Assembly (NCBI GenBank): GCA_044229235.1
Contig: JBGATH010000008.1
Span: 75,266-139,265 of the forward strand
Direction: 5' to 3'
From: UKL13-2 sp044229235
Lineage (GTDB): Bacteria; Pseudomonadota; Gammaproteobacteria; Burkholderiales; Usitatibacteraceae
Length of the DNA stretch: 64,000 nt
This document shows positions 43,886 through 53,062 of the stretch, piece by piece. Position 1 is the stretch's first letter. Each line of letters begins with the position of its first letter. The position numbers and the translations under genes were made by a program. The notes under the pieces are model-generated. The model had not been told where the DNA came from. It made no database searches and saw only the letters and a list, made by a program, of their open reading frames with translations.

Positions 43886-45793
43886 TTGACGACAACCGCC
43901 ACGCCGGTCACCAACAACCAGTTCGCGCTGCTCGGGCAACGCCGGTTTGCGCCTTTTTTCTGGACGCAATTCCTGGGCGCGGGCAACGACAATATTTTCA
44001 AGTTTGCCTTCACCGTGCTGGCCACTTACAAGGCCGCGGAGTGGGGCGGCATGGACGGCAAGCTGGCCGGCCCGATCATCGGCGGCCTGTTCATCCTGCC
44101 GTTCGTGTTGTTTTCCGCCACCGCCGGCCAGCTTGCCGACAAGTACGATCGCGCCGCCATTGCGCGCATCGTGAAGAACCTTGAAATCGTGTTCATGCTG
44201 GTGATTGCCGCCGGTTTTGCATTCACCATGCCGGCGTTCCTGTTCGTCGGCGTGTTCCTGATGGGCTGCCATTCGACCCTGTTCGGCCCGGCCAAGTTCG
44301 CCTACTTGCCGCAGCACCTGCGGGACAGCGAACTCACCGGCGGCAACGGGCTGGTGGAGATGGGCACCTTTGTCGCCATCCTGCTGGGCACCATGCTCGG
44401 AGGCGCGCTGGTGGCGATTCCCGGCGCCGGGCCGGGCTACGTTGCGATGGTGTCGGTGGCGGTCGCGGTGCTGGGGCGCATTGCCGCGGGCTTCATTCCG
44501 GCTTCGCCTGCGCCGGAACCGGACCTGCGGGTCAACTGGAATCCGGTCACCGAAACCTGGGCCAACCTGAAGATTGCCAATCGCAACCGCGCGGTGTTCC
44601 TGTCGATGATCGGCATTTCCTGGCTGTGGTTTTTCGGTTCGATCTTCCTGACCTCGTTCACCGGTTTTGCCAAGGAAGTGCTGTCGGGAAACGAACAGGT
44701 GGTGACCTTGCTGCTGGCGGTGTTCTCGGTCGGTATCGGCCTCGGTTCCATCCTCTGCGAAAAAATGTCCGGCCATCGCATCGAGATCGGTCTCGTCCCG
44801 TTTGGCTCGATCGGCATGACCGCGTTCGCCGTGGACCTGTACTTCGCATCGCGCGGCATGGGGACTAGCGGTGCGCACGCGCTCATCGGCGTCAGCGCGT
44901 TCCTCGACAACACCAGCAACTGGCGCATCCTGGCTGATCTGTTCCTGCTGGCCATGTTCGCCGGTTTTTACAGCGTGCCGCTGTACGCCATGATGCAGTC
45001 GCGCACCGAGCCGCATTACCGCGCCCGCATCATCGCCGCCAACAACATTCTCAATGCCCTGTTCATGGTGGTGGCGGCAGGCTTGTCCACCGCCATCCTG
45101 CACGCCGGCCTGACGCTGCCGCAGCTGTTCCTGACCGTGGCGATCATGAACGCGGCCGTGGCGCTGTTCATCTTTAAGCTGGTGCCGGAATTCCTGATGC
45201 GTTTCCTCATCTGGATGCTCATCCACACCTTCTACCGCCTTGAGAAGAAAGGTCTGGAGAACATCCCGGACGAAGGCGCCTGCGTGCTGGTGTGCAACCA
45301 CGTCAGCTTTGTCGATGCCTTGGTGATCGGCGGCGCCATCCAGCGGCCGGTGCGTTTTGTGATGGATCACCGCATTTTCAAGGTGCCTGTCCTCAATTTT
45401 GTTTTCCGCACCGCCGGCACCATACCCATCGCCTCGGCCAAGGAAGACCCGGAAATGCTCGAGCGCGCCTACGAAAAGATCGCCGCGTACCTGGCCGACG
45501 GCGAGCTGGTATGCATTTTTCCGGAAGGGCGGATCACCGACAACGGCGACGTCTATCCCTTCAAGAAGGGCATCACCCGCATCATCGAGCGCACACCGGT
45601 GCCGGTGATCCCGATGGCGCTGCGCGGACTGTGGGGAAGCTTCTTTTCACGCTGGGGCGGCACGGCGATGCGCTATCCCCGCGGGGTGCATTCGCGGATC
45701 GCGTTGGAGATCGCCGCGCCGTGGTCACCGCAGGCCGTATCGCCCGAGGGTTTGCAGGCAAAGGTCGCCGAATTGCGCGGAGACTGGAAATGA
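43886..45793 (+). CDS. Lysophospholipid transporter-acyltransferase fusion (LplT-PlsC type)
   Basis: The 635-residue protein joins an MFS transporter (about 1-430, twelve helices; FWTQFLGAGNDNIFKFAF and GQLADKYDR are LplT-like) to a 1-acylglycerol-phosphate acyltransferase domain (about 440-635) with NHVSFVDAL, the EGR of FPEGRITDNG and PVIPMALRGL. Together they would flip lysophospholipids inwards and re-acylate them at the inner membrane. Translation appears to start at TTG, with AGGGG six bases upstream, nine bases after the amidohydrolase stop. No separate acyl-ACP synthetase domain is present, unlike the Aas fusion. Confidence 0.88.
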   Translation: MTTTATPVTNNQFALLGQRRFAPFFWTQFLGAGNDNIFKFAFTVLATYKAAEWGGMDGKLAGPIIGGLFILPFVLFSATAGQLADKYDRAAIARIVKNLEIVFMLVIAAGFAFTMPAFLFVGVFLMGCHSTLFGPAKFAYLPQHLRDSELTGGNGLVEMGTFVAILLGTMLGGALVAIPGAGPGYVAMVSVAVAVLGRIAAGFIPASPAPEPDLRVNWNPVTETWANLKIANRNRAVFLSMIGISWLWFFGSIFLTSFTGFAKEVLSGNEQVVTLLLAVFSVGIGLGSILCEKMSGHRIEIGLVPFGSIGMTAFAVDLYFASRGMGTSGAHALIGVSAFLDNTSNWRILADLFLLAMFAGFYSVPLYAMMQSRTEPHYRARIIAANNILNALFMVVAAGLSTAILHAGLTLPQLFLTVAIMNAAVALFIFKLVPEFLMRFLIWMLIHTFYRLEKKGLENIPDEGACVLVCNHVSFVDALVIGGAIQRPVRFVMDHRIFKVPVLNFVFRTAGTIPIASAKEDPEMLERAYEKIAAYLADGELVCIFPEGRITDNGDVYPFKKGITRIIERTPVPVIPMALRGLWGSFFSRWGGTAMRYPRGVHSRIALEIAAPWSPQAVSPEGLQAKVAELRGDWK

Positions 45794-45844
45794 GTACGGT
45801 TCCCTTCGCCGTCGGTGCGTGGGCTTCGATGCAAATTGCGAAGG

Positions 45845-45905
45845 CCCAGCATCTGTGTGCCTTCCAGGCCAGAAATGGCTGTAAAGGCTCGCCAGTTCTT
45901 GTGTC
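45845..45905. repeat. Hairpin repeat family, copy F (degenerate)
   Basis: CCCAGCATCTGTGTGCC, CAGGCCAGAAATGGC and GGCTCGCCAGTTCTTG follow the family layout with many mismatches. It lies about 50 bases after the acyltransferase fusion gene. Confidence 0.45.
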
Positions 45906-45971
45906 TGATTGCCGGGCCTTGCTTCGACCGACCGCTGTGCCAACGGCGCCGCCTTCATCCGGGGATGCTCC

Positions 45972-48900
45972 GTGAAGATCGTCGGACTCATCGTCGGCAT
46001 GCTGCTGGGCGCGAGCATCGGCGGATTTGGCGGGGCGCTGGCCGGCGCGTTGTTGGGCTGGATCGTCGGCGACCTGTTCGCCAAGCGAAATGGCCGCGCG
46101 GATGACCTGCCAAACCATCAGGACCTGACCAGGCAACTTGCGGCGGCGGAAAAGTCCATCGACGAACTGCGCCAGCGGATCGAGCGCCTCGAGCGCGTGG
46201 AGCAGGCAAGCCCGGCACCCGCTGTGCAGCCTACACCGGCAAAGGCGGAGCAAGTGTCGCCGGCGCCAGTCACATCGCCGCCGCCGCTCGCGGCCTTTTC
46301 GAACCACTCCGCCGCGCAGGTTGACGCGTCGGCCGCCGCGCAGGAAACGGCAACAGGCCCGCAACGCCTGCAATCGACCACGGAACTTGTCGACTCGCCG
46401 GTGCCCACGCCAAGCCCGGTTCCGCCTGCCACAGAAACCGCGCGGCCAAGCGCGCTGAGTGTCGGACCTGCCGCCGTGACGGCGGTGGCGGCGAATGCCA
46501 CGTCCGCGCCGGGCGATCCGCCAATGACTCGGGCGGCACCCCGCAAACCTGCGGTCCCGGCGGGTCCGACCCTGATCGAGCGCCTGCTCGAAGGCAATAT
46601 CGTCGCCAAGCTGGGTGTGGTGATCCTGTTTTTCGGTGTCGGCTTCCTGCTCAAGTTCGCTTATGACCGGGGAATGTTTCCGCCGCAGCTTCGCCTGCTC
46701 GGCGTGGCCGCGGCCAGCGTCGCCATGTTCGTCATCGGTCGGCGCCTGCTGGAAAAACAAAGGACCTACGCCATCGTGCTCATGGGTGGCGCGATGGGCT
46801 TGTTGTATCTGGATGTGTTTTTCGCGCTCAAGACCTTCGCGCTCATCTCGGCGCCATTCGGCTTCGCGCTGTTCGCGGCGCTGGGCGTGGCGACCCTCCT
46901 GCTGGCGGTGCGTCTGGATGCGCGCGCGTTCGCGGTGCTGGGGCTGACGGGCGCATTCATGGCGCCGATACTGGCCTCGACCGGCAGCGGCAACCATGTG
47001 CTGCTGTTCTCCTACTACCTGATTCTCAACATCGTCATCCTCGGCGCGAGCTGGTTCAAGTCCTGGCGCGAACTGAACCTGGTTGGTTTCGTTTTCACGT
47101 TTGCGATCGCCCTGATATGGGGGACCGCGACCTATACGCCGGCGCATTTCGCGACGGTAGAGCCATTCCTGATTGCATTCTTCCTGCTGTACCTGGCGAT
47201 CCCCATCCTGTTTGCACAGCGCCAGCCGCCCGAGCTCAAGGGCGTGGTGGACGCGACACTGGTGTTCGGCATGCCGCTGTCCACGGCGATGCTGCAGGCG
47301 GCGCTGACGCGCGGCATGGGCGACCAGATCCTGGCATGGAGCGCCTTTGCCGCTGCCCTGGTTTACGCGGCGCTGGCCTTTGCCCTGTGGAGCCGCGAGC
47401 GCATGCGCCTGTTGGCCGAAGCACATCTTGCATTGGCCATCGTCTTCGGCACGGCGGCGCCGTATTTCGCGTTCGAGGGCTACCCCACCTTCGCCTTCTG
47501 GACTCTGGAAGGCGCGGCGATATTCTGGATGGGTTGTCGGCAAAACAGCCTGGCGGCGCGCGGGTTCGCGTTGCTGCTGCAGTTCGCCGCTGCCTGCTAT
47601 TTCTGGTGGCTGACGGTTGACCGGCTGCCGCTTGGCCAGCAGCCGCCCTGGCTGAACGATCGCGTCGTCGGCTGCCTGCTGATCACGGCCGCGTCAGTGC
47701 TGACCGCGTGGTTCATGAAGCGATTTGCCGCCGACGTCACCCGTCTCGAAGTGTCGATGCAGGGCCCGCTGATCGGCTGGGGAGGCGCGTGGTTGCTGTT
47801 CGGTGCCCTGATCGGCATTTGCGGGCAATGGCACGATGACCTGTCGCGGCTGCCGGCGCTGCTCGTAGCCACGGCGGCAGCCTGCGCCTTGGCCGAAGGC
47901 CTGGGCAGTGTGCTGGCCTGGCCGATCCTGCGGCTGGCGGCGCGCGCCCATGCGTTCATGATCGGCGTGCTGCTGCTGTTGTGGCTGCTGTTGCTGCCGG
48001 ATTCGCATCCCATGCAGGCCGCCGGCGTGTGGGCGTGGCCGCTGGTGTTTGCAGTGTACTTTTTCGTGTTGCACCGCCAGTGCGCAGACGGCATCGAAGC
48101 GAGCAGCGGCTGGCGCTTCGCCGCCGGCTGGACGCTGTTGCTGCTGGTGGCCACCTGGGAGGTGTTGTGGCGTTACGACGCACGCGAGTTCGTGTGGGTG
48201 TGGGCCATCGGCGCCGGCGGCTTGATCGCCGCGGCGCTGCGCTTCCGCCTGCGGGAGTTCGCGGCCGGCATGCCTGCGATACCCGCGCGGGCGGGACTGT
48301 CGAACCTGCCGCTGTGGTGGTCGCTCGTCTGGTGGTTCGCCGGATTGCACGGTGTCATTGAACAACGCATTGCCGCCGAGCATCAACTGGCCGTGCATCT
48401 GGCGAGCGTGGCGCTGTCGGTGCTGTGTTTTGAAGCGGCCGGCAGCGCGTTGCAATGGGCTGCGCTGCGCCGCGCGCAATGCTTGCTCAGTCTGGCGATG
48501 TTGCTTGCCGCGCTGGACATCATTGGCCACAGCGGGCACCCGTTTGCCGGCGCGCAGTTCATGTCCTGGGCGGTGGCCGTGGTGGTCGGCACGCTGACCC
48601 TGCGCCGGCAGGCGCAGGACGGTTTGGCCCTGATGCCCGCCCCCCAGCACCTGTTCGCATGGTGGCTGGCGTTGGCGCTCATGCTGTGGGACGCGCACTG
48701 GCGCATCGAACATGCCGGACTGGGCGAGTCTTGGCTGTACGCCGCCACCGGGGCGATTGCCGCTGCGTGGCTGGCGCTGACCACGATGGGGATCGAGCGG
48801 CGCGTTGGTGCGTTCGGCGACCACAGCGAGACTTTTCGCAAATTTGCCGCATGGCCGCTGATCGTCGGCGTATTCATCTGGACGCTGGCGGCAAACACGA

Positions 48901-49424
48901 CCTGCAACGGCAGCCTGCCGCCGCTGCCCTACATTCCCGTCTTCAACGCCCTGGATCTGGCGCAACTCGCGCTGCTGGGCGCCGGCGTCCGGGCATCGCG
49001 CAGCCTGGTCAACGATGCCGAGGCAAAACGCATCCTGCCCATGTTGTTCGCGGCTGCCGCATTTTTCTGGGTCAATGCGGTGCTGTTGCGCAGCGTGCAT
49101 CAGTGGACGGATGTGCCGTTTGCCTTGCACGCCCTGCTGCGCTCGGTGGTTGCGCAGGCGGCATTGTCCCTGCTGTGGACCTCGGTGGCACTGGTGCTCA
49201 TGACCATCGCCATCAGGCGCGTATCGCGTCCGCTGTGGATGGCGGGCGCAGCGTTGCTGGCAATGGTGGTGTTCAAGCTGTTCGTCAACGACCTGGGAAA
49301 TACCGGCACGGTTGCGCGCATCGTGTCGTTCATCGGCGTTGGCGTGCTGCTGCTGGTCATCGGCTACGTTGCGCCAGTGCCGCCGCGCGCCGCTACAATC
49401 GCAGACGTCAAGGAGGACGCATGA
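45972..49424 (+). CDS. Large DUF2339 polytopic membrane protein
   Basis: The 1150-residue protein opens with a glycine-rich hydrophobic segment (GLIVGMLLGASIGGFGGAL), then a short coiled coil (LAAAEKSIDELRQRIERLER) and an Ala/Pro-rich linker to about residue 200. About 25 or more transmembrane helices follow, beginning with the DUF2339 signature IVAKLGVVILFFGVGFLLKFAYD. The family is widespread in bacteria and has no established function. The GTG start is preceded by GGGGA six bases upstream; an upstream extension would include the degenerate hairpin repeat. The stop overlaps the next start within ATGA. Confidence 0.85.
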   Translation: MKIVGLIVGMLLGASIGGFGGALAGALLGWIVGDLFAKRNGRADDLPNHQDLTRQLAAAEKSIDELRQRIERLERVEQASPAPAVQPTPAKAEQVSPAPVTSPPPLAAFSNHSAAQVDASAAAQETATGPQRLQSTTELVDSPVPTPSPVPPATETARPSALSVGPAAVTAVAANATSAPGDPPMTRAAPRKPAVPAGPTLIERLLEGNIVAKLGVVILFFGVGFLLKFAYDRGMFPPQLRLLGVAAASVAMFVIGRRLLEKQRTYAIVLMGGAMGLLYLDVFFALKTFALISAPFGFALFAALGVATLLLAVRLDARAFAVLGLTGAFMAPILASTGSGNHVLLFSYYLILNIVILGASWFKSWRELNLVGFVFTFAIALIWGTATYTPAHFATVEPFLIAFFLLYLAIPILFAQRQPPELKGVVDATLVFGMPLSTAMLQAALTRGMGDQILAWSAFAAALVYAALAFALWSRERMRLLAEAHLALAIVFGTAAPYFAFEGYPTFAFWTLEGAAIFWMGCRQNSLAARGFALLLQFAAACYFWWLTVDRLPLGQQPPWLNDRVVGCLLITAASVLTAWFMKRFAADVTRLEVSMQGPLIGWGGAWLLFGALIGICGQWHDDLSRLPALLVATAAACALAEGLGSVLAWPILRLAARAHAFMIGVLLLLWLLLLPDSHPMQAAGVWAWPLVFAVYFFVLHRQCADGIEASSGWRFAAGWTLLLLVATWEVLWRYDAREFVWVWAIGAGGLIAAALRFRLREFAAGMPAIPARAGLSNLPLWWSLVWWFAGLHGVIEQRIAAEHQLAVHLASVALSVLCFEAAGSALQWAALRRAQCLLSLAMLLAALDIIGHSGHPFAGAQFMSWAVAVVVGTLTLRRQAQDGLALMPAPQHLFAWWLALALMLWDAHWRIEHAGLGESWLYAATGAIAAAWLALTTMGIERRVGAFGDHSETFRKFAAWPLIVGVFIWTLAANTTCNGSLPPLPYIPVFNALDLAQLALLGAGVRASRSLVNDAEAKRILPMLFAAAAFFWVNAVLLRSVHQWTDVPFALHALLRSVVAQAALSLLWTSVALVLMTIAIRRVSRPLWMAGAALLAMVVFKLFVNDLGNTGTVARIVSFIGVGVLLLVIGYVAPVPPRAATIADVKEDA

Positions 49425-49915
49425 GCTTGCTGGTTCGTTTGCTGGTTTCGATGATCTTCGCCTGCCCGCTGTTGCTGAACGCGGCGCCCGCTACCACGGA
49501 CACGCGCTTCAGCGCCACCACCGGCGAAATCAAGCGTGAGGACGGCTCCACCTGGAGCGTGACGGTCACCGAGGTGGAACGAGCGCCGCGGCTGTCGGTA
49601 CTGGAAATCGCAACCGTCGGCCGGCTGCCTTCCGTCGGCAGCTCGTTGTTTGTTGCCTGCTCGGTGCTCAAGTTGGCGCGCGAACGTGGATTTCGCTTTG
49701 TCGCGCAGAAGGACGAGAAAGGACGCATTCAACTCGGTTTCCTTGACCGCATCGAAGACGATGCCGCCAAGGCGCTCGGTCCCGCATTTGCAAACCTGGC
49801 ACCGGGACGCAAGTACGACGCCGAATTCGTGGCGCCGATCTGTGACGCACCGCAGCCGCCCCCGCCGCCGGCCGACGCACCGCCGGCGCGCGGCGCCGCC
49901 CCGGCACCCAAGTGA
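49421..49915 (+). CDS. Exported protein of unknown function, coupled to DUF2339
   Basis: The 164-residue product has a signal peptide (LLVRLLVSMIFACPLLLNAAPA), a compact domain rich in beta strands (STWSVTVTEVERAPRLSVLEI, RGFRFVAQKDEKGRIQLGF) with single cysteines in FVACSVLK and APICDAP, and a proline/alanine-rich tail. I do not recognise the domain. AGGAGG lies six bases upstream and the start overlaps the DUF2339 stop in ATGA, so it is probably made with, and may work with, that membrane protein. Confidence 0.75.
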   Translation: MSLLVRLLVSMIFACPLLLNAAPATTDTRFSATTGEIKREDGSTWSVTVTEVERAPRLSVLEIATVGRLPSVGSSLFVACSVLKLARERGFRFVAQKDEKGRIQLGFLDRIEDDAAKALGPAFANLAPGRKYDAEFVAPICDAPQPPPPPADAPPARGAAPAPK

Positions 49916-50002
49916 TGTGCCCTTGCCGGCACGCGCGCGTGACCGGCAATCGCTGTGGCGTGTGCCGCTGATCGCGGGCGATTGACCTACGCATGAGTGG
50001 AT

Positions 50003-50069
50003 GAAAGCAAGCACTGGCGCGGCTTGCAGGCCATTTTTGCTCGGAAAGCCGCGCCAGTGCTGGTGTTTG
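50003..50069. repeat. Hairpin repeat family, copy G
   Basis: CAAGCACTGGCGCGGC, then CAGGCCATTTTTGC, then GCCGCGCCAGTGCTGGTG; both arms are almost perfectly complementary. It lies 87 bases after the exported-protein gene and before aroC. Confidence 0.8.
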
Positions 50070-50111
50070 GCCATTTTGTGCGGGCTGGCAACCAGGCGCC
50101 TGTGGGCCGCG

Positions 50112-50120
50112 TGATACACT
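50112..50120 (+). promoter_or_regulatory. Extended -10 promoter of aroC
   Basis: TG-A-TACACT lies 30 bases before the aroC start codon, just right of hairpin repeat copy G. Confidence 0.4.
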
Positions 50121-50150
50121 GGCCTCGACTCCTTTCTGGCACAAATTCAC

Positions 50151-51317
50151 ATGTCCGGCAGCACCCTCGGCAAGATTTTCACGGTCACCAATTTCGGCGA
50201 ATCCCACGGCCCGGCCATCGGCTGTGTGATCGATGGCTGTCCGCCCGGCATGGCGCTGAGTGCCGAGGATATCCAGGTTGATCTGGACCGCCGCAAGCCC
50301 GGCACCTCGCGGCATGTGACACAGCGCCGCGAGGACGATCGCGTGGAAATTCTCTCCGGTGTATTCGAAGGCAGGACCACGGGTGCGCCGATCGGCCTGC
50401 TGATCCGCAACGAGGACCAGCGCAGCAAGGACTACGGCAAGATCGCCGATGCGTTTCGCCCGGGTCATGCCGATTACACCTACCTGCAGAAATTCGGCAT
50501 CCGCGATCATCGTGGCGGCGGCCGGTCATCGGCCCGCCTGACCGCGCCGACGGTTGCCGCCGGCGCGATCGCGCGCAAATGGTTGCGTGAAAGATTTAAC
50601 GTCGAAGTCCGCGGCTATCTCGCGCAATTGGGCCTGAAAAAAATTCCGTTTGATTCCTGGGATGCGGTTGGCGCGAATCCTTTCTTTGCGCCCAATGCCG
50701 GCATGGTGGAAGACCTCGAGCACTACATGGACCAGTTGCGCAAATCCGGTGAAAGTTGCGGCGCGCGCATCAATGTGATTGCCAGCGGCGTGCCGGTGGG
50801 CTGGGGCGACCCGATCTACGACCGGCTCGATGCCTGCATCGCGCACGCCATGATGGGACTGAATGCGGTGAAGGGCGTGGAGATCGGCGCGGGCTTTCAC
50901 AGCGTCGAGCAGCTGGGCACCGAACACTCCGACGAAATGACGCCGCAAGGATTCCTGTCGAACAACGCAGGCGGTATCCTCGGCGGCATTTCCACCGGGC
51001 AGGAAATCAGCGTTTCAATTGCCATCAAGCCAACCTCATCGATTCGCCTGGATCGGCAAACCATCGACAAAGCCGGCGAATCAGTGGTGATCAACACCCA
51101 TGGCCGCCATGATCCCTGCGTCGGCATACGCGCCACGCCGATCGCCGAGGCGCTGCTGGCGCTGGTGCTGATCGACCGTGCCCTGGTGCACCGTGCGCAA
51201 AATGCCGATGTGGTGACGGGCACGCCGCAGATTGCGGCGGCTGCGCCCGGCAGGCCGGCACCGCACACGCGGGCTCGGCAGACACAGTCGGGCGAGTCCG
51301 ACGACATCGAGGCTTGA
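50151..51317 (+). CDS. aroC: Chorismate synthase
   Basis: The 388-residue enzyme carries all the AroC signatures: GESHGPAIGCVIDGCPPG near the start, the DYGKIADAFRPGHADYTY region, RDHRGGGRSSARLTAPTVAAG, and GGISTGQEISVSIAIKPTSSI with TPIAEALLALVLIDRAL towards the end. It converts EPSP to chorismate using reduced FMN, the last step of the shikimate pathway. The C-terminal 30 residues are a disordered Ala/Pro/Arg tail. It supplies chorismate to the trp genes found about 10 kb away. Confidence 0.97.
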   Translation: MSGSTLGKIFTVTNFGESHGPAIGCVIDGCPPGMALSAEDIQVDLDRRKPGTSRHVTQRREDDRVEILSGVFEGRTTGAPIGLLIRNEDQRSKDYGKIADAFRPGHADYTYLQKFGIRDHRGGGRSSARLTAPTVAAGAIARKWLRERFNVEVRGYLAQLGLKKIPFDSWDAVGANPFFAPNAGMVEDLEHYMDQLRKSGESCGARINVIASGVPVGWGDPIYDRLDACIAHAMMGLNAVKGVEIGAGFHSVEQLGTEHSDEMTPQGFLSNNAGGILGGISTGQEISVSIAIKPTSSIRLDRQTIDKAGESVVINTHGRHDPCVGIRATPIAEALLALVLIDRALVHRAQNADVVTGTPQIAAAAPGRPAPHTRARQTQSGESDDIEA

Positions 51318-51433
51318 CCAGCCGGCGGGCGATCACGCGGTGGCCTTACACGGGCAGCGCAGCGGCAATACCCGCTGTCGCGAACATCGGGCGAAGCCGC
51401 CGCCGCCATTGGTGCGGCGCACAATGGAGCTTG

Positions 51434-51439
51434 TATAAT
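51434..51439 (+). promoter_or_regulatory. -10 element of the leuCDB operon
   Basis: A perfect TATAAT lies 39-44 bases before leuC. A TTGGTG 19 bases further upstream is a possible weak -35. No leader-peptide attenuator with leucine codons is apparent. Confidence 0.45.
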
Positions 51440-51477
51440 TAAAGGCTTCGCTCCCCTCCCTGCAAGTGCACAACGCC

Positions 51478-52887
51478 ATGGCGCAAACGCTTTACGACAA
51501 ACTGTGGGATGCCCATCTGGTTCACCACGAATCGGATGGCACGGCGCTGATCTACATCGATCGGCACCTGGTGCACGAAGTCACCAGCCCGCAGGCGTTT
51601 GAAGGCCTCGAACTGGCCGGCCGCAAGCTGTGGCGCCTCAAATCCATCGTCGCCACGGCGGACCATAACGTCCCCACCACGTCGCGCAAGGAAGGCATCG
51701 CCGATCCGATCTCGCGCCTGCAAGTGGAAACGCTGGACAAGAACATCACCAAGTTTGGCGTCCCCGATTACTTCGGCATGAATGACGCGCGCCAGGGCAT
51801 CGTGCACGTGATCGGTCCCGAGCAGGGCGCGACGCTGCCGGGCATGACCGTGGTGTGCGGCGATTCGCACACGTCCACGCACGGCGCGTTCGCGGCGCTG
51901 GCCTTTGGCATCGGCACCAGCGAGGTCGAGCACGTCATGGCCACGCAGTGCCTGGTGGCCAGGAAATCGAAGTCCCTGTTGATCCGGGTCGAGGGGCGCG
52001 CGGGTCGCGGAGTAACGGCCAAGGACATCGTGCTGGCAGTCATCGGCAAGATCGGCACGGCCGGCGGAACCGGCTACGCCATCGAATTCGCCGGTGCGGC
52101 AATCCGGGCGCTGTCGATGGAAGGCCGCATGACGGTATGCAACATGGCCATCGAGGCCGGCGCCCGCGCCGGCATGGTGGCGGTGGACGACAAGACCATC
52201 GAATACCTGCGCGGCCGGCCCTATGCGCCGCGCGCTGACCAGTTCGATCAGGCCGCTGCCTACTGGCGCACGCTGAAGAGTGACGATGGCGCGGTGTTTG
52301 ATCGCGTTGTCGAACTCGACGCGGCCACGATCACACCGCAGGTCACCTGGGGCACGTCGCCGGAAATGGTCGCCGGCATCGACAGCAAGGTGCCGGAACC
52401 GGCGCGCGAGGCCGATCCGGTCAAGCGCGAGGCCATGGAGCGGGCGCTTCAGTACATGGGGCTCAATCCCGGCACGGCGATCAGCGAGGTAAAGATCGAC
52501 AAGGTGTTCATCGGCAGCTGTACCAATTCGCGCATCGAAGACTTGCGCGCCGCCGCCGGCGTGGTCAAGGGGCGCCATATTGCCGCCAACGTCAAGCTGG
52601 CCATGGTGGTGCCGGGATCCGGCTTGGTGAAGCGCCAGGCCGAAGCCGAAGGGCTGGACCGGATATTTCTCGCCGCCGGTTTCGAGTGGCGCGAGCCGGG
52701 CTGCTCAATGTGCCTGGGAATGAATGACGACCGCCTGTCTCCGGGGGAACGATGCGCATCGACATCGAACCGGAACTTCGAGGGGCGGCAGGGAGCGGGA
52801 GGGCGCACTCATCTGGTCAGTCCGGAAATGGCCGCAGCCGCTGCCATCGCCGGACGGTTTGCCGATGTTCGGCAAATTCTTCCTTAA
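51478..52887 (+). CDS. leuC: 3-isopropylmalate dehydratase large subunit
   Basis: The 469-residue aconitase-family enzyme opens with the standard MAQTLYDKLWDAHLV and has CGDSHTSTHGAFAALAFGIGTSEVEHV plus the three cluster cysteines in GSCTNSRIEDLR and GCSMCLGMN. With LeuD it isomerises 2- to 3-isopropylmalate in leucine synthesis through a [4Fe-4S] cluster. ATG at 51478 is preferred over an in-frame GTG four codons upstream because it gives the family N-terminus. It begins leuC-entericidin-leuD-leuB. Confidence 0.96.
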   Translation: MAQTLYDKLWDAHLVHHESDGTALIYIDRHLVHEVTSPQAFEGLELAGRKLWRLKSIVATADHNVPTTSRKEGIADPISRLQVETLDKNITKFGVPDYFGMNDARQGIVHVIGPEQGATLPGMTVVCGDSHTSTHGAFAALAFGIGTSEVEHVMATQCLVARKSKSLLIRVEGRAGRGVTAKDIVLAVIGKIGTAGGTGYAIEFAGAAIRALSMEGRMTVCNMAIEAGARAGMVAVDDKTIEYLRGRPYAPRADQFDQAAAYWRTLKSDDGAVFDRVVELDAATITPQVTWGTSPEMVAGIDSKVPEPAREADPVKREAMERALQYMGLNPGTAISEVKIDKVFIGSCTNSRIEDLRAAAGVVKGRHIAANVKLAMVVPGSGLVKRQAEAEGLDRIFLAAGFEWREPGCSMCLGMNDDRLSPGERCASTSNRNFEGRQGAGGRTHLVSPEMAAAAAIAGRFADVRQILP

Positions 52888-52930
52888 CGTCTTACGCCGA
52901 AGTTCGGCAAATTTTCGTCAGGAGCAGGGC

Positions 52931-53062
52931 ATGAAAAAACTGTTGGCAATGGTCGCGGCAATGGTGGTCGTGGCAGGGTGCAACACCATCGAGGGCATCG
53001 GCAAGGACGTGAAAAAGGGCGGCGAAGTCATCGAGAAGGCCGCCGAGAAAGCCAAGGGCTAG
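52931..53062 (+). CDS. Entericidin A/B-family small lipoprotein
   Basis: This is a 43-residue lipoprotein: a signal peptide ends in VVVAGC, with the mature part NTIEGIGKDVKKGGEVIEKAAEKAKG. The pattern C-NT-EG-GKDV--GGE-IE-AA is that of entericidins, tiny lipoproteins that affect envelope integrity and, in enteric bacteria, act as a toxin/antidote pair. GGAG precedes the ATG. It sits between leuC and leuD and its stop directly abuts the leuD start. A longer in-frame start overlapping leuC is not credible. Confidence 0.9.
   Translation: MKKLLAMVAAMVVVAGCNTIEGIGKDVKKGGEVIEKAAEKAKG

Noticed and set aside
43277..45370. 697-codon minus-strand open frame opposite the amidohydrolase and LplT-PlsC genes
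   Set aside because: It spans two real genes on the other strand and its product is low-complexity His/Gln/Arg/Glu sequence.
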